A DNA stretch of 21,831 nt from Cytophagales bacterium. GTDB taxonomy: Bacteria; Bacteroidota; Bacteroidia; Cytophagales; Cyclobacteriaceae. The position numbers and the translations under genes were made by a program. Positions 7,701 through 14,049 of this stretch are shown piece by piece (position 1 is the stretch's first letter; every line of letters starts with the position of its first letter). Location of the stretch: positions 1 through 21,831 of the forward strand of contig DNTA01000017.1 in assembly GCA_003500135.1 (NCBI GenBank), in the 5' to 3' direction. The notes under the pieces are model-generated. The model was given only the letters and a program-made list of their open reading frames with translations, searched no databases and was not told where the DNA came from.

Positions 7701-8637
7701 ATTTGATCATATAGAATCAATATACTGGGTATTTACCCAGCTATGCAACGATAAGTGCGACCATTGCTATAACCTCTCCGGGCCTCAGGGGGCCAGGATT
7801 ACTGAAAAAGACTGCCTTGACATCATTCAACATCTACCCTCTTCGGCTGATCGGATTATTTTATCAGGAGGCGAGCCCTTAGCAGAAAAAAAGAAGTTAT
7901 ACCTCATCTTAGATGCCTTAAAGGAAAAATACGGCACCAGCGCCCAATTGATGCTCCAAACCAATGGAGATCTGCTCAATGGCGAGATATTGGATATTTT
8001 GATTGAAAAGGGCGTTACTCGTTTCGACATTGCCAGTATTGACCGGTACCACAAGGCGGCAGGTGGCCGTCTTGAAGAACTCGCAAAATTGTTTGAATCG
8101 AGAGGGGTCAACGGTGATGAAAAAGACCCGTTGGTAAGGAAGGAAAATTATTTACACAGCTTCCCATTGAGCTGGGGCTACTGGGGCGCCACGGAAGATA
8201 TGTGGCTCGGCGGCAACTGGGCTCGTGGCCGGGCCATGACCAAAAAGATTTGGAAAAAGGATCCCGACCACAACTTTTGTGCTATCCTCTCCGGAGCGAT
8301 TGGCTTTCTAAATGGTGGCGAAAACATACCCCAGGAAATTTCCATTCAACTCTGGAAAATCAACCCTTGCTGTCCGGGCACTAAAGAACCGCTTGGAGAT
8401 GCACGTGTTGACGATGTAAGCGATGTGCTTGAAAGGGTATCCAAAAGTCCGGTTTTTCAGCAGTTGGATAAGGGTAATCCATATGCCATGGGCGAAAGTA
8501 TTGGCATAACCGAAGCACACGCCCGGAAAAGGTGCAGTGAATTAAAGAATGTTTGCCTTTGGTGCGACGAGTTCTTCGAACATCATTTTGATATCAAGTC
8601 GCTAAGAGGTAAAAAAAAGGCGAAAACGAGCAATTAG
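7690..8637 (+). CDS. Radical SAM enzyme with extra C-terminal cysteines, function unknown
   Basis: This is a 315-residue cytosolic enzyme. Cys 19, Cys 23 and Cys 26 form the Cys-x3-Cys-x2-Cys motif that holds the 4Fe-4S cluster cleaving S-adenosylmethionine. Gly-Gly-Glu-Pro at 60-63 is the SAM-binding motif, and Gln-Thr-Asn-Gly at 90-93 fits the next strand of the partial barrel. Further cysteines at 197, 227, 228, 282, 289 and 292 are suitably placed to bind one or two auxiliary clusters, as in SPASM or twitch enzymes, but the spacing is not a standard SPASM pattern. The start overlaps the ATPase gene by 11 bases, so it belongs to the uptake operon. That arrangement suggests it acts on the imported solute or makes something that depends on it. 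No precursor peptide gene was found nearby. It is not ArsS-like beyond the core fold. Confidence 0.87.
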   Translation: MNNKFDHIESIYWVFTQLCNDKCDHCYNLSGPQGARITEKDCLDIIQHLPSSADRIILSGGEPLAEKKKLYLILDALKEKYGTSAQLMLQTNGDLLNGEILDILIEKGVTRFDIASIDRYHKAAGGRLEELAKLFESRGVNGDEKDPLVRKENYLHSFPLSWGYWGATEDMWLGGNWARGRAMTKKIWKKDPDHNFCAILSGAIGFLNGGENIPQEISIQLWKINPCCPGTKEPLGDARVDDVSDVLERVSKSPVFQQLDKGNPYAMGESIGITEAHARKRCSELKNVCLWCDEFFEHHFDIKSLRGKKKAKTSN

Positions 8638-8638
8638 T

Positions 8639-9646
8639 TTACTCAGGCTTATAATATTGCCGGTACCAATCAACAAACTTTCTCAGGCCTTCTTCAATAC
8701 TGGTTTGCGTACGATAGCCAACCGCTTCTTCCAAACCCGATATATCGGCATAGGTTTGATAAACATCCCCAGGCTGCATGGGAAGCATTTCTTTTTTGGC
8801 ATCTTTACCGATATATTTTTCCAATAGCTGGATAAACCGGGCCAGCTCTACCGGCTGGTTATGTCCAATATTATAAATCACATAGGGCACACCGGCTTCT
8901 TTCGAAGTTTTACCCGTTTGGATATCATGATTATCCGGTATATGACGAATAAGGTGATTTATTCCTCCAACAATATCATCAATATAGGTAAAATCGCGTT
9001 TTAGCTTACCATGATTGTATACTTTGATGGTTTTTCCTTCATAAATCGCTTTTGTGAACTTGAAATAAGCCATATCGGGCCTGCCCCACGGCCCGTAAAC
9101 TGTAAAGAAGCGTAGACCTGTTGTAGGTATTTTATAGAGCGCCGAATAGCTGTGCGCCATCGCTTCATTAGACTTTTTGGTAGCGGCATAAAGTGAGACC
9201 GGATGATCTGTATTTTGAGATTCTCTGAAAGGAATATCCGTACTATTGCCATATACCGAACTGCTTGAGGCGAAAACGAAATGCTTAACCGGAAACTGCC
9301 GGCATGCCTCCAGTACATTCAAAAAGCCGGTTAGGTTGGCGTCTAGATATTTGTAGGGTTTTTCAATACTAAAACGCACACCGGCCTGGGCGGCCAGGTT
9401 TATTGCGTAGTCGAATTTTTCTTCCCTGAACAAATCGTCAAGACTGTCTTTTTCCATTATGCTGATCGCATAAAAAGTAAAGTTCGGACAAGATTTAAGT
9501 TGATTGAGCCGGTCAATTTTTAAGCCAACGTCATAATAGTTATTGATATTGTCAATGCCGACCACCTCATATCCGGAATCGCACAAATTTCTGGACAGAT
9601 GATATCCAATAAATCCCGCAGCACCTGTAATTAATATTTTATCCAT
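8639..9646 (-). CDS. NAD-dependent epimerase, UDP-glucuronate 4-epimerase type
   Basis: This 335-residue short-chain dehydrogenase/reductase-fold enzyme most likely interconverts UDP-glucuronate and UDP-galacturonate in the cytosol. It has the NAD-binding Gly-x-x-Gly-x-x-Gly at 8-14, the Ser-rich Ala-Ser-Ser-Ser-Ser-Val-Tyr-Gly catalytic strand near 126-133, and the Tyr 153-x3-Lys 157 pair. The stretches Asn-Leu-Ala-Ala-Gln-Ala-Gly-Val-Arg, His-Pro-Val-Ser-Leu-Tyr-Ala-Ala-Thr-Lys-Lys and Thr-Val-Tyr-Gly-Pro-Trp-Gly-Arg-Pro-Asp-Met-Ala are those of the LpsL/plant GAE group rather than GalE. The gene is last in the envelope operon, overlaps the PAP2 gene by eight bases, and ends one base from the opposing radical SAM gene. 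It would supply the nucleotide sugar for the upstream glycosyltransferases. Confidence 0.87.
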   Translation of the reverse strand: MDKILITGAAGFIGYHLSRNLCDSGYEVVGIDNINNYYDVGLKIDRLNQLKSCPNFTFYAISIMEKDSLDDLFREEKFDYAINLAAQAGVRFSIEKPYKYLDANLTGFLNVLEACRQFPVKHFVFASSSSVYGNSTDIPFRESQNTDHPVSLYAATKKSNEAMAHSYSALYKIPTTGLRFFTVYGPWGRPDMAYFKFTKAIYEGKTIKVYNHGKLKRDFTYIDDIVGGINHLIRHIPDNHDIQTGKTSKEAGVPYVIYNIGHNQPVELARFIQLLEKYIGKDAKKEMLPMQPGDVYQTYADISGLEEAVGYRTQTSIEEGLRKFVDWYRQYYKPE

Positions 9647-10289
9647 TATTTATTTCTGAAGCGTATAGCCATTTATACAGTAAAACAAAAATTAACATAG
9701 CACAGAGGGTGCCCACCAATGCCCCGGCATATGTATCAACATAAAAATGTTGAAGAAGATATATCCTGGAAAGTCCTACCAATAGTGCAATACAAAAAAA
9801 TACGACTTTCACCCATTTTGAAATATCCAGAATGATTGCCAGGGATGCCATTAATGCAAATGCAGAAGCAGTATGCCCTGAAGGAAAAGAGTTGAATGAG
9901 TGTGTTGTAACTCCTTCCACATAATTCCAATCGACGTCAGGGAAATATTTCGTTGGCCTCGGCGCCATATGGAAAACTACTTTTTTAAAAAAGTAAATCA
10001 AAATACCATGTACAACTCCGACCAATGCTACATAGCCAGCCCGTTTTTTATTAATTAACAAAAGCGCGAGCGTTACAACAGCATAAAAGACCCCATCTCC
10101 CAAATGCGTGACGTATTTAAAAAAATGATCGAAAAAAGGCGTATGTATTTCGTTTATATAGAATACAACGTCACCCTTTTTTATAAATAAAAGAAATACA
10201 CCTCCGGCAAACCATAAAACCACAAACAATTTGAAGTATATATTTCCGGCAATTTTTTGCCTGGCAAAACCTAATTGATCGTTATCCAT
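9639..10289 (-). CDS. PAP2-family membrane phosphatase (possible LpxE-like lipid phosphatase)
   Basis: This 216-residue membrane protein has about five or six helices and the three PAP2 motifs: Lys 103 with Arg-Pro at 111-112, Pro-Ser-Gly-His at 136-139, and Ser-Arg at 174-175 followed by His 181 and Asp 185. The spacing in the first motif is Lys-x7-Arg-Pro, one residue longer than the usual Lys-x6-Arg-Pro. The active site should face the periplasm. Known PAP2 enzymes of this size act on undecaprenyl pyrophosphate, phosphatidylglycerol phosphate or lipid A phosphates (LpxE, LpxF). Its place between sugar-lipid genes and a UDP-uronate epimerase makes lipid A or a carrier lipid the likeliest substrate. 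It overlaps the epimerase start by eight bases and follows the UPF0104 gene by four. Confidence 0.87.
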   Translation of the reverse strand: MDNDQLGFARQKIAGNIYFKLFVVLWFAGGVFLLFIKKGDVVFYINEIHTPFFDHFFKYVTHLGDGVFYAVVTLALLLINKKRAGYVALVGVVHGILIYFFKKVVFHMAPRPTKYFPDVDWNYVEGVTTHSFNSFPSGHTASAFALMASLAIILDISKWVKVVFFCIALLVGLSRIYLLQHFYVDTYAGALVGTLCAMLIFVLLYKWLYASEINNG

Positions 10290-10293
10290 ATTT

Positions 10294-11181
10294 TTACAAA
10301 TTCTTATTTTCGTTTTTATAGGATGGCTGAACTCCTTTTTCGCTCATTGAAAGGAAACCCCCAAATAAAGAACTGACAGCGGTAATTGCAAAAAACAGCA
10401 ATGTAAAAGCCACTCCCACTTTTTCATCTACCCCAAAATATTGATGACCGTAAATGTAAACAACCTCCCTGGCGCCTACCCCTCCAATTGTAACTGGTAT
10501 GACTGCGGCAATAGAAGAAACTAAAAACAACAGCAGGTAGGCCAAAAAATTATTTGTAACACCGAGTGCCAAAAGTATATTGACTCCACAAATCAACTGA
10601 ATAAATTGCACGCCGAAAGCGGAAAGTGTAGTAGAGGTCCAAAACACCCTATGCCTGCTAAACCAGTTGAAAACTACGATACGATACAATAAAACAGCTA
10701 CAATGATCAATATCAAAGCTGCGATAGTAACCCAAAGGGTATTAAAAACAAAAATGACCATTGATGAAGCAAGCCCTAATATAGCAACAAGGCCGCTGAT
10801 TCGATCCAGTAATAAAGTGGCAATAAGATTTTTTACTTTGGTTGAAAACCGTCGATTGATCCAATATATTTTGTAGCCGTCACCGCCTATACCTCCGGGA
10901 AGGAAGAGGTTGTAAAACATACCGATATAGTACAATTTAAGATGATCGTGATAATCAAACACCACCTGATCGCCCTTTAGAAACAACTGTAGCCTTTTTG
11001 CACTGAGCCATTGTGAAGCATTGAACAATAAGACTGCAAAGGTCAAATACCACAGATTGAGCTGTTTGATCAGTTGCCAGGTGGCTTTTACATCTATTTT
11101 TCTGCTAACCAGGTAAAGCGCTGCAGCGCTAACCAGCAGTTTTAATACGCTTTTTAGAAGCTTTTTCCGCTGTATCGCCAA
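10294..11181 (-). CDS. UPF0104 / lysylphosphatidylglycerol synthase transmembrane-region family protein
   Basis: This 295-residue polytopic membrane protein of about eight helices belongs to the family (PF03706) that includes the transmembrane part of MprF and archaeal AglD. The conserved Leu-Pro-Gly-Gly-Ile-Gly-Gly-Asp-Gly-Tyr-Lys segment near residue 95 and Thr-Ile-Gly-Gly-Val-Gly-Ala-Arg-Glu near 232 are characteristic. Members often sit beside polyprenyl-phosphate glycosyltransferases and may help move or present lipid-linked substrates, but no role is proven for this one. The start is a TTG at 11181: it lies 53 bases inside the preceding gene, is preceded by AAGGA at a spacing of eight bases, and is needed to include the whole first helix. 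Confidence 0.8.
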   Translation of the reverse strand: MAIQRKKLLKSVLKLLVSAAALYLVSRKIDVKATWQLIKQLNLWYLTFAVLLFNASQWLSAKRLQLFLKGDQVVFDYHDHLKLYYIGMFYNLFLPGGIGGDGYKIYWINRRFSTKVKNLIATLLLDRISGLVAILGLASSMVIFVFNTLWVTIAALILIIVAVLLYRIVVFNWFSRHRVFWTSTTLSAFGVQFIQLICGVNILLALGVTNNFLAYLLLFLVSSIAAVIPVTIGGVGAREVVYIYGHQYFGVDEKVGVAFTLLFFAITAVSSLFGGFLSMSEKGVQPSYKNENKNL

Positions 11182-12103
11182 GATAGATATCCTTAATGAT
11201 GTATGTCTTTTTGTTTTGCGACTCGAAATACGTGCGAAGGATCATTTCTGCCACGAACCCTATGGTGATCAACTGAATTCCGCCCAGAATGAGGATGATC
11301 CCCAACAGTAAAATAGGACGGCCCCAGATATCAAATCCCATAATTTTTTTTACCAATAAATATAAATTAATGATTATTCCTAAACCAAAGGCAAGAATAC
11401 CTGTACCACCAAATAAATGCATGGGCTTCTGAAAATATTTCTGGAAGAAAGTCATCAGGATCAGGTCGCTGGCAACTTTTAAGGTTCTGCCAAGCCCATA
11501 CTTGGACTGACCATGGATGCGCGGATGGTGTTTGACGGGAATTTCATCAATTTTGGCCCCCTGCAGTTTAGCAAGTATAGGAATAAAACGGTGCAATTCG
11601 CCGTATAAACCCAGGTTTTTGGCAAAATAGCTCTTGAAGATTTTCAAAGAACAACCATAATCTGAAATATGTACGCCACTCAATCTACGGATCAACATAT
11701 TCGCAATTTTGCTGGGCAACTTACGTAAAATGAAACCATCCTTCCGGTTTTTGCGGTTCCCTGCAATTACATCATAATGGCCGTTTTCAATTTTTTCGAG
11801 CAGCATTGGGATATCGGAAGGGTCATTTTGCAAGTCGCCATCCATCGTTACGATATATTCACCCTGAGCGGTTTCAATACCGGCGGCCATAGCGGCAGTT
11901 TGTCCTGAATTGCGAAGTAAATCAACGACTTTTACCCTGTCATAGGCAAACTCCTTCAAATTAAGGAGGGTTTTATCGGTCGAACCGTCATTTACAAACA
12001 GTACTTCATGATCTATGCCTTCGAGGGCTTGGTGGAGCTGCTCAATAAGTGGTTGGACATTGTCCTGCTCGTTGTAAACAGTGATAACAACGGATAACTT
12101 CAT
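11129..12103 (-). CDS. GT2 polyprenyl-phosphate glycosyltransferase (DPM1/ArnC-like)
   Basis: This 324-residue family 2 glycosyltransferase should transfer a sugar from a nucleotide sugar to a polyprenyl-phosphate carrier on the inner face of the cytoplasmic membrane. The GT-A domain spans about residues 1-225, with Val-Val-Ile-Thr-Val-Tyr-Asn-Glu at 5-12, Asn-Asp-Gly-Ser at 38-41 and the metal-binding Asp-Gly-Asp at 88-90. Two membrane helices follow at about 233-256 and 270-296, the ArnC/GtrB arrangement. The carrier-linked sugar would be handed to the ArnT-like enzyme encoded just upstream. The C-terminal 18 codons overlap the UPF0104 gene. With a UDP-glucuronate epimerase in the operon, a uronic acid such as galacturonate is a reasonable donor sugar, but this is inferred. 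Confidence 0.88.
   Translation of the reverse strand: MKLSVVITVYNEQDNVQPLIEQLHQALEGIDHEVLFVNDGSTDKTLLNLKEFAYDRVKVVDLLRNSGQTAAMAAGIETAQGEYIVTMDGDLQNDPSDIPMLLEKIENGHYDVIAGNRKNRKDGFILRKLPSKIANMLIRRLSGVHISDYGCSLKIFKSYFAKNLGLYGELHRFIPILAKLQGAKIDEIPVKHHPRIHGQSKYGLGRTLKVASDLILMTFFQKYFQKPMHLFGGTGILAFGLGIIINLYLLVKKIMGFDIWGRPILLLGIILILGGIQLITIGFVAEMILRTYFESQNKKTYIIKDIYLGDTAEKASKKRIKTAG
11190..11194 (-). promoter_or_regulatory. Shine-Dalgarno AAGGA deciding a TTG start
   Basis: AAGGA is read on the minus strand at 11194-11190, eight bases before the TTG at 11181. It lies inside the upstream glycosyltransferase gene and supports re-initiation at this non-ATG codon. Strong Shine-Dalgarno sites are not the rule in Bacteroidota, so it is supporting evidence only. 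Confidence 0.45.
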
Positions 12104-12109
12104 ATTTTT

Positions 12110-12213
12110 TTAGTTAATTTTCAACAAATAGGCATGATTGACCGCCTCATCCCGTGTATTAGGATTCAGGAATTTGCCATTCAGCGTTGACACATGAAAT
12201 GCATTGTCGTCAA
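12110..12213 (-). pseudogene. Out-of-frame C-terminal coding segment of the ArnT-like gene
   Basis: Read in the frame next to the ArnT-like gene, this segment starts Asp-Asp-Asn-Ala-Phe-His-Val-Ser-Thr-Leu-Asn, continues Gly-Lys-Phe-Leu-Asn-Pro, and ends Ala-Tyr-Leu-Leu-Lys-Ile-Asn before TAA at 12112-12110, six bases before the GT2 start. A single missing base around 12213-12219, in the run reading GAAGAATTG on the minus strand, would join it to the main frame as Lys-Glu-Glu-Ile-Asp-Asp-Asn-Ala. The joined protein would be 577 or 578 residues. Without the joining, the main frame ends on the odd tail Met-His-Phe-Met-Cys-Gln-Arg and leaves 77 unexplained bases inside a tight operon. It may be a real mutation or a sequencing error. 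Confidence 0.68.
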
Positions 12214-13815
12214 TTCTTCCTTAAATTTTATTCCCGCCTCCTCTAGCATTTGCTTTTGTTTATTATAACCAAAGATCCAAAGATCCTTGTCATGATCAGT
12301 ACGAATTCTCACTTCTTCTAAACTGAGAGATGGAGTTTCCTGCTGCAAATAGAAATTCAAAGACCTGCTCCACCTGCCCTCCAGAATATAAATACTCTCC
12401 GGATCAATGTTTTTGTCTTTCGCCATTTCCGCAATCTCACTCCCACCCTGATACTCCAATAATTTAGGATAAAAATTGGTATTCAACATAAAATTGACCA
12501 GGATAATCAACCAGGCCGACATGAGTATAATTTTTTGATATAGCGCTTTCCTGGCAAACGTTAAATAAAGTACAAGCCCCAACAAAAGCACATACACAAT
12601 TCCCAAAAATATATTGTCAATTGGGAAGGCCCATATATTCAGAAGTATAAGTAATAAAACACAAGCGCCAACCACTACATACTGTGCAATCAACACGATG
12701 CGGGCTATGCCGTCCTGAGCAGTTTCGAAGAGCCTGTAAAGATATTGTGCCGTAATAACCGCCGCAAGGGGAAATAAAATATTGATATAGTGGGGCAACT
12801 TGAAACTCGCCAGGCTGAACACATGAAAGGCAATGATGAAACCGCCCAAAGTCAGGAAATCGAGGTCGTTCTTGTACTGGAATTTCGCTTTTATTAACCG
12901 CTTAACTCCATTAAAAATGGCGGCAAACGTAATCAAACTCCAGGGAAGGAAAGCCCATATAAAGGAGTGGTGAAAAAAGAAAAAATCTGAATTTTCCTGC
13001 ATTCCCCTTTCTCCGGCAAGTCTTTCGAAGCTTTGTCGCCATAGTATAAACCACACACCAGAGTTGCCGTATTTCCCATTTACAAATTTTTCAGGGTGAA
13101 GATCAAATTGTAAATAGTAGGCATATAACATTGGTGCAGAAAAAGCAAAAAAGGTAATGATTCCAGCGATCACTTTCCAGCTCCACAAAACCTTCCATTT
13201 CCGGGTATAGATCAAATCACATAATATGGCAATACCTGCCACGAAAACGGCAATTTGTCCTTTGGTAGAAAAGGCAACCGCCATACCAGCGGCACCAAGT
13301 ATGATATTTGAAGCTTTCCGATGCCTGATATAAGCTGCAAATTGCCAGATCGCGAAAACCGTTGCACCTGTTAAAACGGCATCGGTACGTACATCGTGAT
13401 TGGCTAATATGATCGCCTGTGCTGAAACAAAAATCAAAGCCGCCAGCCTTCCTACCTCTTTATTGTACAGCAATTTACCTAATCCGAATGTCGAAAAGGC
13501 GCCCAGTACAGTAAACAAAAGGGCTGGAATGCGATAGGCCCAATCGTGTACGCCAAATACTTTGTAGGAAAAGGCAGCTAACCAAAAATGCATATGTGGT
13601 TTGTCAAGATACTCTTCAGTACCCTTGACCAGATTAACGTAATCGTTCAATTGATGCATCCTGAGCGCCATTACCGAAAACTGTGCGGCATCATTTTCCA
13701 TAAGAGGAATAAAAAGACCCGCAATGTACACGACAGCTAAGGCTGAAAAGAGAAAAATATAGTTTTCTTTAGATAAAAAACCGGACTTACTGCCCTCCAT
13801 CTGTTTGAAATTCAT
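12181..13815 (-). CDS. ArnT/PMT-family membrane glycosyltransferase, probably frameshifted near its 3' end
   Basis: This large integral membrane enzyme (544 residues from ATG 13815) has about twelve helices and a periplasmic C-terminal part. It belongs to the ArnT/PMT clan (GT39/GT83), which takes sugars from polyprenyl-phosphate and puts them on lipid A or proteins in the periplasm. Glu-Asn-Asp-Ala-Ala-Gln near the end of the first helix matches the acidic catalytic loop, and Tyr-Leu-Asp-Lys-Pro-His-x3-Trp-Leu matches the Tyr-x-x-Lys-Pro-Pro-x-x-Trp-Leu signature. A reading from TTG 13839 is rejected because that TTG is part of the likely promoter. The frame stops at 12181, but the adjacent frame continues convincingly to 12110, so the natural protein probably ends there. 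It is first in a five-gene operon. Confidence 0.85.
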   Translation of the reverse strand: MNFKQMEGSKSGFLSKENYIFLFSALAVVYIAGLFIPLMENDAAQFSVMALRMHQLNDYVNLVKGTEEYLDKPHMHFWLAAFSYKVFGVHDWAYRIPALLFTVLGAFSTFGLGKLLYNKEVGRLAALIFVSAQAIILANHDVRTDAVLTGATVFAIWQFAAYIRHRKASNIILGAAGMAVAFSTKGQIAVFVAGIAILCDLIYTRKWKVLWSWKVIAGIITFFAFSAPMLYAYYLQFDLHPEKFVNGKYGNSGVWFILWRQSFERLAGERGMQENSDFFFFHHSFIWAFLPWSLITFAAIFNGVKRLIKAKFQYKNDLDFLTLGGFIIAFHVFSLASFKLPHYINILFPLAAVITAQYLYRLFETAQDGIARIVLIAQYVVVGACVLLLILLNIWAFPIDNIFLGIVYVLLLGLVLYLTFARKALYQKIILMSAWLIILVNFMLNTNFYPKLLEYQGGSEIAEMAKDKNIDPESIYILEGRWSRSLNFYLQQETPSLSLEEVRIRTDHDKDLWIFGYNKQKQMLEEAGIKFKEELTTMHFMCQR

Positions 13816-13836
13816 GCAGGTTATTTTTTCGGAGTG

Positions 13837-13844
13837 CAAATATA
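13837..13844 (-). promoter_or_regulatory. Putative Bacteroidota -7 promoter element TATATTTG
   Basis: TATATTTG on the minus strand is an exact match to the Bacteroidota sigma-factor -7 consensus TAnnTTTG. It lies about 20 bases ahead of the ATG at 13815 and would drive the envelope operon. No clear TTTG is seen 19-21 bases further upstream, so the -33 half is weak. Its position over the TTG at 13839 argues against that codon as a start. Confidence 0.42.
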
Positions 13845-13988
13845 CGGAAAGTCATGGAAGGATGAATCAGTCTGACGACTAATGTATCACTCGAATCAGA
13901 ATTTATGTAGAACAATTGTTTAGAATCAAATACGTCTTTAAAAAGGACAGGTAGGTAAACTTGATTCACTTCACTTTGAACCCCAAAT

Positions 13989-14025
13989 AAAAAGCAAGAT
14001 AAGAATAGACTCATCTTGCTTTTTT
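13989..14025 (-). terminator. Rho-independent terminator of the sulfatase operon
   Basis: A perfect 12-base inverted repeat pairs 13989-14000 (AAAAAGCAAGAT) with 14013-14024 (ATCTTGCTTTTT) around a 12-base loop. A-runs and T-runs at the stem base mean it ends in T on either strand. It begins about 25 bases after the last oxidoreductase stop codon on the minus strand and lies ahead of the promoter of the next minus-strand operon, so it separates the two transcription units. Confidence 0.8.
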
Positions 14026-14049
14026 ATACAGTTCAATAGTATTAATCCA

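Noticed and set aside
7690..8637. RiPP maturase with a nearby precursor peptide
   Set aside because: No small open frame with a leader-like and Cys- or Thr-rich core was found in the gaps of the operon, which are too short to hold one.
13787..14014. 75-codon minus-strand frame in the gap between the two minus-strand operons
   Set aside because: It begins inside the terminator hairpin, runs over the likely promoter and into the ArnT-like gene in another frame, and has no motif.
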